Origin: Actinomadura violacea
Lineage (GTDB): Bacteria; Actinomycetota; Actinomycetes; Streptosporangiales; Streptosporangiaceae
Assembly (NCBI RefSeq): GCF_017573465.1
Contig: NZ_JAGEPF010000006.1
Location: 1 to 64,000, forward strand
Length of the DNA: 64,000 bases
Direction of reading: 5' to 3'
This document shows positions 51,418 to 60,086 of the stretch, in pieces (positions within the stretch are counted from its first letter, which is position 1; the number at the start of each line of letters is the position of its first letter). The position numbers and the translations under genes are program-made. The notes below the pieces were generated by a model that did no database searches, was not told the DNA's origin, and saw nothing but the letters and a program-made list of their open reading frames with translations.

Positions 51418-52278
51418 ATGACGCGTATTTCGCATGCCCGCACGCAGGACCGGCCGTCCCTCTACGGGGGCGAGTTCTCCCGGCGGGTCACCGTCCGGGA
51501 CATCGCCGCCGCCAAGGCGGACGGCGAGAGATGGCCGATGCTCACCGCCTACGACGCGATGACCGCGTCCGTCTTCGACCAGGCCGGCATCCCGGTGATC
51601 CTGGTCGGCGACACGATGGGCGCCTGCCACCTCGGCTACGACTCGACCGTCCCCGTCACCCTGGAGGAGATCCTCGTCCTGTCGGCCGCAGTGGTCCGCG
51701 GCACGTCCCGGGCCCTGATCGTCGGGGACCTGCCGTTCGGCACCTACCAGGCGGGCCCGGAGCAGGCGCTGCGCAGCGCGACCCGGCTGGTCAAGGAGGC
51801 CGGGGTCGGCGCGGTGAAGCTGGAGGGCGGCGAGCGCAGCGCCCGCCAGATCGCGATGATGGTGTCCGCCGGGATCCCGGTCATGGGCCACCTCGGGCTG
51901 ACCCCGCAGTCGGTGAACGCGTTCGGCGGCAACCTGGTGCAGGGCCGCGGCGAGACGGCGGCGCGGCGGCTGCTGCAGGACGCCCGCGCCGTGCAGGACG
52001 CGGGCGCGTTCGCGGTCGTCCTCGAAGCCGTCCCGGAGCGGCTGGCCACCGAGATCACCGCCGCCCTCGACGTCCCGACCGTCGGCATCGGCGCGGGCCC
52101 GGACTGCGACGCGCAGGTCCTGGTCTGGACGGACGCGATGGGCCTCACCCCGGGGCGCCTCCCGCGCTTCGTCAAGAAGTACTCGGCCCTCCGCGACACC
52201 CTCGACGAGGCCGCCCGCACCTTCGCCGACGAGGTCGTGACCGGCGCCTTCCCGGCCGCCGAACACGCCTACCGGTAG
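51418..52278 (+). CDS. panB: 3-methyl-2-oxobutanoate hydroxymethyltransferase
   Basis: 286 residues. PanB signatures: RWPMLTAYDAMTASVFDQAGIPVILVGDTMG (metal Asp in VGDTMG), VKLEGG, GIPVMGHLGLTPQSVNAFGG, FAVVLEAVPERLATEIT and IGIGAGPDCDAQVLVWTDAMGLTPG. It transfers a hydroxymethyl group from 5,10-methylene-THF to alpha-ketoisovalerate, the first pantothenate step. A GAGGAGAACC site precedes the start. No panC/panD nearby. Confidence 0.95.
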   Translation: MTRISHARTQDRPSLYGGEFSRRVTVRDIAAAKADGERWPMLTAYDAMTASVFDQAGIPVILVGDTMGACHLGYDSTVPVTLEEILVLSAAVVRGTSRALIVGDLPFGTYQAGPEQALRSATRLVKEAGVGAVKLEGGERSARQIAMMVSAGIPVMGHLGLTPQSVNAFGGNLVQGRGETAARRLLQDARAVQDAGAFAVVLEAVPERLATEITAALDVPTVGIGAGPDCDAQVLVWTDAMGLTPGRLPRFVKKYSALRDTLDEAARTFADEVVTGAFPAAEHAYR

Positions 52279-52299
52279 ACGCCGGCGAGCCGCGGGCCC

Positions 52300-52740
52300 T
52301 TGGGCGGCGGGGGCGTCGTCCAGGCCGACCTGTGCGAGCCCGCGGAGGTGCTGGACGATCCCGCGGTGCGCGGGCTGATCGGCTCCGGGCGGCCCGTGTG
52401 CGTGCTGTTCGTCGCCGTCCTGCACTTCGTCCCGGACGAGCGGGACCCGGCGGGGATCGTCCGGCGGTACGCCGAGGCGCTGCCGGCCGGGAGCCACGTG
52501 ATCGTGTCGCATGCGGCGGCGGAGGAGCGGCGCAACCAGGGCGTCGGCGCGGCGTACCGGGCGCGGTCGGCGGACGCGTCGCTGATCGCGCGGACCCGCG
52601 AGGAGGTCGCCGGGCTGCTGGACGGCCTGACGCTCCTGGAGCCGGGCGTCGTCCCGCTGCACGGGTGGCGGCCGGACGGCGGCGAGTACGTCACCGGCGC
52701 CGGCTGGACGGCCGTCGCCCGCAAGGACCGCTGGCGGCTA
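52300..52740 (+). pseudogene. DUF574-type SAM methyltransferase, C-terminal remnant
   Basis: One frame reads VVQADLCEPAEVLDDPAVRGLIGSGRPVCVLFVAVLHFVPDERDPAGIVRRYAEALPAGSHVIVSHAAAEE and ends GAGWTAVARKD, matching the second half of the methyltransferase family represented intact at 14475-15308. The N-terminal SAM-binding half is missing, and the frame has no own stop before it runs antisense into the TPR gene. A truncated remnant. Confidence 0.7.
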
Positions 52741-55700
52741 GCGCGCCGACTCCAGGCGCGGCAGCTGGCCGCTAGGGCCGGAGACGAACGGCGCCATGCT
52801 CATCGTGTCGGCGCCCTGGCCGCCGATCCGGCCGGGGCCGATGCTCACGTCCCCGGTGGGGCCGGACGACACCTGCTGCAGGCTCGCCGACAGGTCCGCC
52901 TCCACGCCGCCGGGGAGCTTGAGGCGGACCAGGAGCGGCAGCACGAACCCCAGGGCCACCAGGCCGACCAGCACCGGAGTGAGCGTGGCGAGCACCGTCG
53001 AGCTGATCCGGTGCGACTGGAAGAACCCGATCCACAGGGCGGCCAGCAGCGCCGTCGCGATCGACATGAGGATCACGCTGCCCGCGGCGCCGCCGCGGGC
53101 GGTCCGCGCGCTCTCCTCGGCGAGCAGCAGCAGCCGCCGCCCCTCCACGTGCCCCGCGTCGCGGCGGACGCATTCCTTGAGGTAGCGGACGGCGCGGTGC
53201 CGGTAGAACGGGCGGGCCCGCACCTCCGCGCCCGCCGCGGCGGTCTTGTACGTGGCGACGCCCGCCACGAAGTAGGCGTCCGCGTCCCCCGCCGCCCGCT
53301 CGATGGCCTCCTGCGCCGTGGTCACCGCCTCCCGGTACAGCTCGGGACGCTGCGTCGCGTCGCCCCGCTCGATCAGCAGCCGGGCCAGCGCGAGCAGCAG
53401 CTTCGGACGCGACGGGCCGTTCCCCGCGCGGTCCACCGCGTCCCGCAGCACGCGCTCGGCGGCGAGCAGGTCCCCGGGGACCCGGGCGAGCCCGATCGCC
53501 AGCCCGATCGCGGCGGGGCCGCTCGCCGGGCTGAGCGTCAGCGCCTGCCGGAAGTGCCGGACGGCCCGCCGGGCCCGCACGTCGGCCTCCGCCTCGTCCG
53601 CCTCGCACTGCAGGCACAGGTTGCCGTACTCGATGTGCGCCTGCGCGTCGTAGCCGTCGCGCTGCAGGGCTTTGCCGAGCATCTCCTCGGCGTCCTCGAA
53701 ACGGCCCAGGCGCACGTACAGCGAGCCGAGGTCGACGTAGCCGCCGTCGTACGGGTCGAGGTCGATCGTCCGCTTCAGGTGGTGCTCGGCGGCCGCGTAC
53801 TCCTCGCGCCGGAAGTACAGCACGCCCAGGCAGGTGTGGGCCATCAGGTTCCCCGGGCGCCTGCGCAGAAGGTCCAGGCAGAGCCGCTCGGCCTCGTCCC
53901 AGCGGTCCCGGTCGCCTTGGCCGACGAGCGTCCAGGCCAGGCCGACCTGCCAGTCGCCGGGGCCCTCGTCCGCCTCGCCGGCGGCGCGGAAGTGCCGCTC
54001 CGCCGCGGCGTGGTCGTCGTCGGTGAACGCGGTCCAGCCCAGGCCGGCGCACGCCTCGGCGCGGCGGCCCGGACTCGTCGCCTCGTCGCGCAGGCCCTCG
54101 AACACCCGTCGCGCCTCCGCGCCGCGGCCCTGGTCGCGGTGGATCCAGCCGAGCTCCATGCGCAGCCAGGTGTGGTGCGGGTAGCGCTCGACGGCGGCCG
54201 AGACGAGCCGCTCGGCTTCGGAGAAGCGCCGCAGCGATCGCAGCGTGGACGACTTGGCGATGACGGCGACGTTGAAGAGGGGGAGCAGCTCCAGCGCGCG
54301 GTCGAAGTCCTCCAGGGCCTCGACGTACTCGTTCCGGTCGTCGAAGACCCTGCCTCGTGCGAGGGCCAGGACCGCCATCCCCGGCATGCGCGCCAGGGCC
54401 TCGTTCGCGGCCGCCTCCGCCTCGTTCGGCTTCTGCTGGAGCCGCAGGATCCTGATCCGCGTCTCGTGAGCCCGGGCATAGAACGGGCCCAAGTCGATGG
54501 CCTGCTCCGCGGCCGTGAGCGCCTCGCCGTACCGCCCCAGGTCCTCGTAGACGTCCGCCAGCTCCACCCATGTCTGGGCGTAGTTCGGACGGACCGCGGT
54601 CTCCGCCCGGAGCAGGGACACCGCCTCTTCATGGCGGTTCAGCCTGCACAGCGCGGCCGCGCGCCCGTAGCAGGCGTCGCGGGTGGGCTCCATCGCCGAC
54701 GCCTGCCCGAATTCGGCGAGCGCGTCACCGTACTTGCCCTGGTCGTAGAGCAACCAGCCCAGTTGCCAGTGGAGCCGCCCGTTCCCCGGGTGCAGAGGCA
54801 TCGCGTCCCGGAGCATCCTTGCCGCCTCGTCCTGCCGGTCGAGGTCGTCGAGGACGTCGGTGTGCTGAACCAGGAAAGCCACGGACCGGGGGAAGGACGC
54901 CAGCAGGCGTTGCGATTCGAAGAGTGCGTCCTCGTATCTTCCGAGCCACTGGTAGAGGCCGAGCAACGCCTGAAGGACGCCGGGGTCTTCGGGGAAGCGG
55001 CGCAGAGCGTCCCGCAGCACGCCTTCGGCCTCCACATGGCGGCCCCGGTCCGAATGGACCTGCGCGAGTTCGAGGCGGTGCCGCACGATGTCGGGCCGCC
55101 GTTCCACCGCGTCGAGCGCGAGCGCCTCGGCCTCTTCGAACCGCCTCGCCGACCGGAGCGTGGAGATGCGCAGGTCGGTGATGTCCGTGACGTCACCGTG
55201 GTCCGCCCTGGTCAGCTCCTCGTAGGCCGCGTCGTGGCGGCACTGGGCCGTCAGGACGCCGGCGAGCGCCTGCGTCAGCTGCACACTGTCGGGTCTCTTG
55301 CGCAGCGCGTCACGCAGGAACGACTCCGCCTCACGGAACCGGCTGAGCCAGAGCAGCGCATTGCCCACGTCGACCTGGTAGTACGGGTCGACGGGGCTCA
55401 GCTCGACCGCCTTGCGGAACGCCTGCAGCGCCTGCTCGTCCATGTCCCTCGACGCGTGGACGTGGCCGAGCTCGCGTCGCAGCAGAGGATCGTCCGGGAA
55501 CCGGGAGATCGCCTGTCCGGCGGCCTCCTCGGCCTCGTCGAGCCGTTCCGACCGCCGCAGGCAATCGATGATCAGCGCGTGCGCCCAGGCCTCGGTGGGA
55601 TCGAGTTCGAGCGCGCGCTGGAAATCCGCCAGAGCCTCCGGATACCGCTCCTGGTCCTCGTGCAGTCTTCCCCGTTCGAGGAAGTTGCCCGCCGAGGGGA

Positions 55701-57048
55701 CCCGCTCGAGTGCGGTTCGCGCCGCCTCCTCCGCCTCCTCGTAGCGGCGCAGGTAGCGCAACTCGGTCACCCGCCGGCGCAGCGCGAAGTCATCGAGGGG
55801 GTCCGCCTCCAGAGCCTTCTCGAACTGCTCCAGCGCCCCGGCGTACCGCTCCTGCTCGTCCAGGAGCAGCCCCCATTCATTGCGGAGCCGGGATGAGAAG
55901 GGCACAAGCGCGACGGCTCCGGCGATGGCGGCCTCCGCCTCCGGGAAGCGGCGCAGGTCCCGCAGGGCGGTGGCGCGGCCGTCCAGAGCCCCTGGGTGCC
56001 GAGGGTGGAGGGCCAGCGCGCGCTCCGCCATGGCGAGCGCCGTCTCGTCCTGCTGAAGCGTGCGGTAGTGCCAGGTGAGGGCCACGAGGAGAGGGGCGGA
56101 TCGGGGATGCGCCGCGATGGCCCGTTCGACGGTCTCCTCGGCGTCGTCGTAGCGGCGGAGCTTGCGGAGGACGTCGATGCGCTGTCCCAGCGCGTCGAGG
56201 CGGTTCGGCTGAAGCCGCAGTGCCGCGTCGGCATCGTCCAGCGCGTCCGCAAGACGATCTTCGTCCTCGGCGAGATAGCTGCGGTGGACGAGCACGCCCG
56301 GCGACCGCGGCAGCAGCCGGACGGCCTCCTCCGCGGCGGACCGTGCCTCCTCATACCGGCCGGCGTGGCGCAGCACCCTGATCCGGTCGCACAGCATCAC
56401 CCTGTTGTCGGGGTAGGTGCCCAGGACCTTCTCGTAGCGGTCGAGCGCGGCGTCGAAGCGGTGCTGCTTCCGGTAGATGTCGGCGACGCTCTCGTTGATC
56501 CTGGGCGACTCGGGATGGCGGGCCAGGGCGATCTCCGAGACGCGCTCCGCCTCGGCGTACCGCCCGAGCCCGGCGAGGATCTCGATCTTCCATTCCAGCG
56601 CGTTCTCGTCGTCCGGATGCCGGTCCAGGACGTGTTCGAGCCGCGCCAGCGCCTCGTCGGGGTACTCCATGGCGTTCAGCAGCCGGGCCAGCGCCACATT
56701 GATCGTCGGGCTGTCCGGGAAGCGCGCCAGGCCGTCGTCGGCGATGCCGCGCGCCTCGTCGAAGCGGCACAGGTGCTTCAGCGCGGCCACCTGCCAGCCG
56801 ATCGCGTCCTGCGAGCCGGGGGCGAGGGCCGCCGCCTCGGCGAACCGGGCCAGCGCGGCGGCGGGGTCGTCCCGGTCGAACTCCAGCCGCCCCCAGGCGA
56901 GTTCGACCGCCGGCCCGTCCGCGCCCGCCGCCGCGGCGGCGGCCAGTTCGGCTTCCGCCGCGTCGAACTCCTGCCGCCGGCGCAGCCGGTCGGCGTTGGC
57001 CAGATGCACCTGTCCGTCGGCCACTGCCAGTCCGTCGGTCACTGCCAC
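52738..57048 (-). CDS. Giant tetratricopeptide-repeat membrane protein
   Basis: About 1,436 residues. From about residue 10 to 1310 it is an almost unbroken series of 34-residue TPR-like helical pairs (recurring pattern L..R..EAE..A..AL...P......LG....D), some 35 or more repeats. The C-terminus has two hydrophobic segments at about 1324-1343 and 1352-1374, then a 62-residue tail. It is probably a cytoplasmic protein-protein scaffold anchored by its end in the membrane. Start set at GTG 57048; an in-frame ATG at 57153 and a GTG at 57042 are alternatives. No enzymatic domain seen. Confidence 0.8.
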   Translation of the reverse strand: MAVTDGLAVADGQVHLANADRLRRRQEFDAAEAELAAAAAAGADGPAVELAWGRLEFDRDDPAAALARFAEAAALAPGSQDAIGWQVAALKHLCRFDEARGIADDGLARFPDSPTINVALARLLNAMEYPDEALARLEHVLDRHPDDENALEWKIEILAGLGRYAEAERVSEIALARHPESPRINESVADIYRKQHRFDAALDRYEKVLGTYPDNRVMLCDRIRVLRHAGRYEEARSAAEEAVRLLPRSPGVLVHRSYLAEDEDRLADALDDADAALRLQPNRLDALGQRIDVLRKLRRYDDAEETVERAIAAHPRSAPLLVALTWHYRTLQQDETALAMAERALALHPRHPGALDGRATALRDLRRFPEAEAAIAGAVALVPFSSRLRNEWGLLLDEQERYAGALEQFEKALEADPLDDFALRRRVTELRYLRRYEEAEEAARTALERVPSAGNFLERGRLHEDQERYPEALADFQRALELDPTEAWAHALIIDCLRRSERLDEAEEAAGQAISRFPDDPLLRRELGHVHASRDMDEQALQAFRKAVELSPVDPYYQVDVGNALLWLSRFREAESFLRDALRKRPDSVQLTQALAGVLTAQCRHDAAYEELTRADHGDVTDITDLRISTLRSARRFEEAEALALDAVERRPDIVRHRLELAQVHSDRGRHVEAEGVLRDALRRFPEDPGVLQALLGLYQWLGRYEDALFESQRLLASFPRSVAFLVQHTDVLDDLDRQDEAARMLRDAMPLHPGNGRLHWQLGWLLYDQGKYGDALAEFGQASAMEPTRDACYGRAAALCRLNRHEEAVSLLRAETAVRPNYAQTWVELADVYEDLGRYGEALTAAEQAIDLGPFYARAHETRIRILRLQQKPNEAEAAANEALARMPGMAVLALARGRVFDDRNEYVEALEDFDRALELLPLFNVAVIAKSSTLRSLRRFSEAERLVSAAVERYPHHTWLRMELGWIHRDQGRGAEARRVFEGLRDEATSPGRRAEACAGLGWTAFTDDDHAAAERHFRAAGEADEGPGDWQVGLAWTLVGQGDRDRWDEAERLCLDLLRRRPGNLMAHTCLGVLYFRREEYAAAEHHLKRTIDLDPYDGGYVDLGSLYVRLGRFEDAEEMLGKALQRDGYDAQAHIEYGNLCLQCEADEAEADVRARRAVRHFRQALTLSPASGPAAIGLAIGLARVPGDLLAAERVLRDAVDRAGNGPSRPKLLLALARLLIERGDATQRPELYREAVTTAQEAIERAAGDADAYFVAGVATYKTAAAGAEVRARPFYRHRAVRYLKECVRRDAGHVEGRRLLLLAEESARTARGGAAGSVILMSIATALLAALWIGFFQSHRISSTVLATLTPVLVGLVALGFVLPLLVRLKLPGGVEADLSASLQQVSSGPTGDVSIGPGRIGGQGADTMSMAPFVSGPSGQLPRLESAR

Positions 57049-57141
57049 GCACCCGCCCTCGCCTCGCAAACCCCGGCAGTCCGGATGGTAGACAAGAAGC
57101 GCCGACTTGTTCGGCCTCGGAACACACTTCGCAGGAGATCC

Positions 57142-57918
57142 ATGAGCCGCCAACCCGCCGCCGAGCCGTTGCCGCCGCCGGGGGCGGGCGAGACCGCGCC
57201 GGAGCCCGCGCCGGACGGCGGGCCGCCCATGTCGCGGGCCGCCGTGGTGAAACTGCTGGTCCTGGGCGCGGTGCTGCTCGGCGTTGGCGTGCTGGTGGCG
57301 GTCGCCGGCGGCGCGGTCTGGGGCGACGTCAGCGCGTGGGTCGACTCGCTCGGCTGGTGGGGGCCGCTGGTCTTCGCGCTCTGCTACGCCCTCGCGGTGA
57401 CCGCGCTGGTGCCCGGCTCGGTGCTGAACGCCTCCGCCGGGGCGCTGTTCGGCGTCGCCGTCGGCGTCGGCTCGGTGCTCGTCGGGGCCACCGCGGGCGC
57501 CGCGATCTCGTTCGCGCTGGCCAGGGCGCTCGGACGGCCCGCCGTGGCCCGCTACGCCGGGTCCGGGCGGCTCGCCCGCCTGGACGCCTACCTGTCGCGC
57601 CGCGCGTTCGAGTCGGTGCTGGTCCTGCGGATGGTCGGGCTGTTCCCGTTCGGGGTGGTCAACTACGGGGCGGGCGTCGCCGGGGTCCGGTTCGGGCCCT
57701 ACATCGCGGGCACGTTCGCCGGGATCATCCCCGGCACCCTGGTCTACACCGGGCTCGGCAAGGCGCTGCGCGAGCCCGGTTCCCCCATGGTGTGGATCGC
57801 GCCCGTCGGGCTGGTCCTGCTCAGCGGGTTCAGCTGGTGGCTGTCGCGGTTCGTCAGGGCCCGCGGCGAGCGCGCCGAGGCGGCCGCCGTGCCCGCGCCG
57901 GCCGCCGCCGACGACTAG
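57142..57918 (+). CDS. TVP38/TMEM64 (DedA-like) membrane protein
   Basis: 258 residues, with a Pro-rich N-terminus, then about five to six helices. PGSVLNASAGALFGVAVGVGSVLVGATAGAAISFALARALGR and the FPFGVVNYGAGVAGVRFGPYIAGTFAGIIPGTLVYTGLG region form the SNARE-associated/VTT domain. Such proteins are linked to lipid scrambling and membrane homeostasis. AGGAG lies just before the ATG. Divergent from the TPR gene with a 93-base gap. Confidence 0.88.
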   Translation: MSRQPAAEPLPPPGAGETAPEPAPDGGPPMSRAAVVKLLVLGAVLLGVGVLVAVAGGAVWGDVSAWVDSLGWWGPLVFALCYALAVTALVPGSVLNASAGALFGVAVGVGSVLVGATAGAAISFALARALGRPAVARYAGSGRLARLDAYLSRRAFESVLVLRMVGLFPFGVVNYGAGVAGVRFGPYIAGTFAGIIPGTLVYTGLGKALREPGSPMVWIAPVGLVLLSGFSWWLSRFVRARGERAEAAAVPAPAAADD

Positions 57919-57936
57919 CCGTACCGATCACGGAGG

Positions 57937-57966
57937 TTGACCTTCACACCGGTGTGAGGCTCTAGC
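57937..57966 (+). promoter_or_regulatory. MerR-type promoter of the SDR gene
   Basis: TTGACC (57937-57942) and TCTAGC (57961-57966) are separated by 18 bases that contain the 14-base perfect palindrome TCACACCGGTGTGA (57944-57957). A palindrome filling the -35/-10 spacer is the classic MerR-family layout. No MerR gene is adjacent. Confidence 0.6.
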
Positions 57967-57991
57967 GTCGCGGTCGTCGAAGGGAGACGAG

Positions 57992-58633
57992 ATGCCGGGA
58001 GCAGTGGTCATCGGGGCGGGGCCGGGGATCGGCGCGGCCGTCGCGCGGCGGTTCGCCCGCGAGGGGATGCCGATCGCCCTCATCGGACGGAACGCCGGGA
58101 AGCTCGCCGAGATCGAGGACGCCACGGCGCCCGTCGTCCGGCTCGCCGCCGACGCCGCCGACGAGACGGCGCTGCGCGGCGCCCTCGACGCGGCGGCGGC
58201 CGAGTTCGGCGTCCCCGACGCCGTGGTCTACAACGCGGCGCTCGTCCGGCCCGACCGGGTCGGCGAGCTGTCCGCGCGCGAGCAGCTGGACGCCTGGGCG
58301 GTCAATGTCGGCGGGGCGCTGACGGCCGCCGCGCACGTCGCCCCGGGCATGGCGCGGCGCGGGAGCGGCACGTTCCTGGTCACCGGCGGCATGCCTGAGC
58401 CCAAGCGCGAGTACGTCAGCCTCTCGCTGGGCAAGGCCGGGGTGCGGACGCTGGTCGCCCTGATCGACCAGGAGTACGGGCCGTCCGGCGTCCACGCGGC
58501 GAGCGTGACCGTGGACGGCCCCGTCGCGCCGGGGACCTTCTTCGATCCCGACCGCATCGCCGAGCATTACTGGCGCCTGCATGTCCAGCCGAGCGGCGAG
58601 TGGCAGCAGGAGATCGTCCATACTCCCGCGTAG
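57992..58633 (+). CDS. Atypical SDR (Rossmann) protein lacking the catalytic Tyr
   Basis: 213 residues. The dinucleotide loop is VIGAGPGIGAAVARRF, and VVYNAAL and VNVGGAL follow the SDR order. Where Y-x3-K is expected the sequence is REYVSLSLGKAGV: the Lys is present but four residues before it is Leu, with the only Tyr at minus seven. Shorter than classical SDRs. It may bind NAD(P) without classical redox catalysis or use a shifted Tyr. GGAGAC precedes the ATG. Confidence 0.8.
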   Translation: MPGAVVIGAGPGIGAAVARRFAREGMPIALIGRNAGKLAEIEDATAPVVRLAADAADETALRGALDAAAAEFGVPDAVVYNAALVRPDRVGELSAREQLDAWAVNVGGALTAAAHVAPGMARRGSGTFLVTGGMPEPKREYVSLSLGKAGVRTLVALIDQEYGPSGVHAASVTVDGPVAPGTFFDPDRIAEHYWRLHVQPSGEWQQEIVHTPA

Positions 58634-58652
58634 GCGTACGCCGGGTCGTCCG

Positions 58653-59678
58653 TCAGGGGCTGGCGAGCTCGGGGCCCTTGTCGGGGTCGGCCTTGGTGAT
58701 CCCGCCCGGCGGCCGCTCCAGGCGCGTCGTCGCGGTCGCGCCCGCCTTGGTGCCGGCCACGGTGCTCGCCGCCGGTTCGGCGGGAACGGGCGCCTCGCCG
58801 TCCGCCCCGCCGGGCAATGCGTCCGCCCCGCCGGGTAGGGCGTCCGCCGCGCCGGGCAGGGCGTCCGCCACGTCCGCGGGGTCGGGGACGGGCGCGGGGC
58901 GGTTGCGCTTGATCAGCTGGCCGGCCGCGTAGGTCGTCCCGTTGCCCGCCCAGACGAGGCCGGTGCCGAAGAGGGCCGCGCCCGAGACGGCGACGCCGGC
59001 GATCACGTCGAGCACGTAGTGGTTCGCGGTGATCACGACGACGACCGCGGTGACGATCGGGTGCAGCATGGCGAGCCAGCGCACGCGGTGGCGGGGGATC
59101 AGCGCCATGATGACCACGGCGACCCACACCGCCCATCCCATGTGCAGGGACGGCATGGCGGCGAACTGGTCGGCCTCGACGCCGCCGGGGCTGTGCACCG
59201 TCCCGAAGCCGGCCAGGGCGACCGAGTCGATGAACCCCGCGTCCGGCAGCAGCCGCGGCGGCATCACCGGCAGGACGAAGAAGACGACGAGCCCGGCCAG
59301 GTTGGTCAGGACGAGGGCGTTGCGCGCGGGCCGGTAGACGCCGGGGCCCGCGAGGTAGCACAGCAGCAGGATGCCCATCGTGAAGCCGGTGTGCATGTGC
59401 TGGTAGATCCAGACGGCGACCTCGGACAGGTCGTGGTGCCGCGTCAGCCAGTGGTTGGTGCGCAGCTCGATGTCGATGCCGAGGTGCTTCTCGATGCTGA
59501 GGACGTCGTGGCCGTGGGCGCGCGCCGGCCCGTACCGGGTATCGGCCAGTGACCGAATGTAACCGTAGACCTGCAGCAGGACGAAGACGATCGCCAGCTC
59601 GCCGATCAGCCACGGCCGCTTGCGGCGCGGTCGCTGGACGTCGGTGTCTCGGCCGATGCGGCGCCCCTCGGGGCGCAG
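58653..59678 (-). CDS. PAP2-family membrane phosphatase (start uncertain)
   Basis: About 341 residues, about six helices. Motifs: KHLGIDIELRTNHWLTRHHDL near the start, the PAP2 motif MPSLHMGWAVW and NHYVLDVIAG (His/Asp catalytic pair). Belongs to the PAP2_3/inositol-phosphorylceramide-synthase-like group that handles lipid phosphates. The frame is coding well upstream of its first ATG (59396), yet the only start-like codon before the upstream stop at 59697-59699 is CTG at 59678, so the true start is unclear. The C-terminal tail has ADALPGG repeats encoded by a 21-base tandem repeat. Confidence 0.72.
   Translation of the reverse strand: MRPEGRRIGRDTDVQRPRRKRPWLIGELAIVFVLLQVYGYIRSLADTRYGPARAHGHDVLSIEKHLGIDIELRTNHWLTRHHDLSEVAVWIYQHMHTGFTMGILLLCYLAGPGVYRPARNALVLTNLAGLVVFFVLPVMPPRLLPDAGFIDSVALAGFGTVHSPGGVEADQFAAMPSLHMGWAVWVAVVIMALIPRHRVRWLAMLHPIVTAVVVVITANHYVLDVIAGVAVSGAALFGTGLVWAGNGTTYAAGQLIKRNRPAPVPDPADVADALPGAADALPGGADALPGGADGEAPVPAEPAASTVAGTKAGATATTRLERPPGGITKADPDKGPELASP
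58801..58869. repeat. 21-base tandem repeat in the PAP2 gene tail
   Basis: Three 21-base units beginning TCCGCC(C/G)CGCCGGG plus a partial fourth encode the seven-residue GGADALP repeats at the C-terminus of the PAP2 protein. Confidence 0.75.
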
Positions 59679-59929
59679 GAGTAGCGCGCGGACGGCTCAG
59701 CCCTCTTTTCCCCACGACGGCCCTGCGGGACCCTGCGCGAGCCGCTCAACGGCCGACCGTACATCCCTTCCGCCCCTCGTGGCACACCGGGGTCTGGTCA
59801 TTTGCCCGAGTATGTCCTTCCCCCGCCCGGTCGCATGGGGGTCCGGGGCGTACCAATGAGCGTCCCGTCGCAGGTCAAACAGGGTAATGGGGCTCCAGGG
59901 GTGGCGGTGACGGCCGTCCCGCGCGAGTC

Positions 59930-59952
59930 AAAACCGTATAACGATCGGTTTT
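59930..59952. promoter_or_regulatory. 23-bp operator, copy 1 (AAAACCG-N9-CGGTTTT)
   Basis: Seven-base perfect outer arms, the same total length and outer sequence as the site at 35547-35569. It lies upstream of the -35 box of the importer operon, which also encodes a TetR protein. Confidence 0.75.
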
Positions 59953-59976
59953 CTCGCCCGCAGGCATTGACGGACA

Positions 59977-59999
59977 GAAACCGATCAGATTACGGTTTT
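59977..59999. promoter_or_regulatory. 23-bp operator, copy 2
   Basis: GAAACCG-N9-CGGTTTT, one change from the other two copies, starting 47 bases after copy 1 and overlapping the probable -10 region. Binding here would block transcription. Confidence 0.72.
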
Positions 60000-60086
60000 C
60001 GCCAATCGACGGACCGCGTCCCGCCGCGGCGCCGTCCCGGACGTCCCGCCGGCGACGCTGGTCCCGGCCCTCCAGACGGAGAGATC

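Larger units (their letters stand above)
59700..60086 (+). promoter_or_regulatory. Regulatory region of the ABC importer operon
   Basis: About 390 bases with no convincing gene. Two 23-bp operators lie at 59930-59952 and 59977-59999. Between them is a TTGACG box at 59967-59972, and a TACGGT -10-like box at 59991-59996 lies inside the second operator. Confidence 0.55.

Noticed and set aside
52741-55896. Very long plus-strand open frame continuing the methyltransferase remnant across the TPR gene
   Set aside because: Beyond about 52740 it is the antisense shadow of the TPR gene: Arg/Gly/Pro/Gln-rich with no domain, while the minus strand shows regular TPR repeats.
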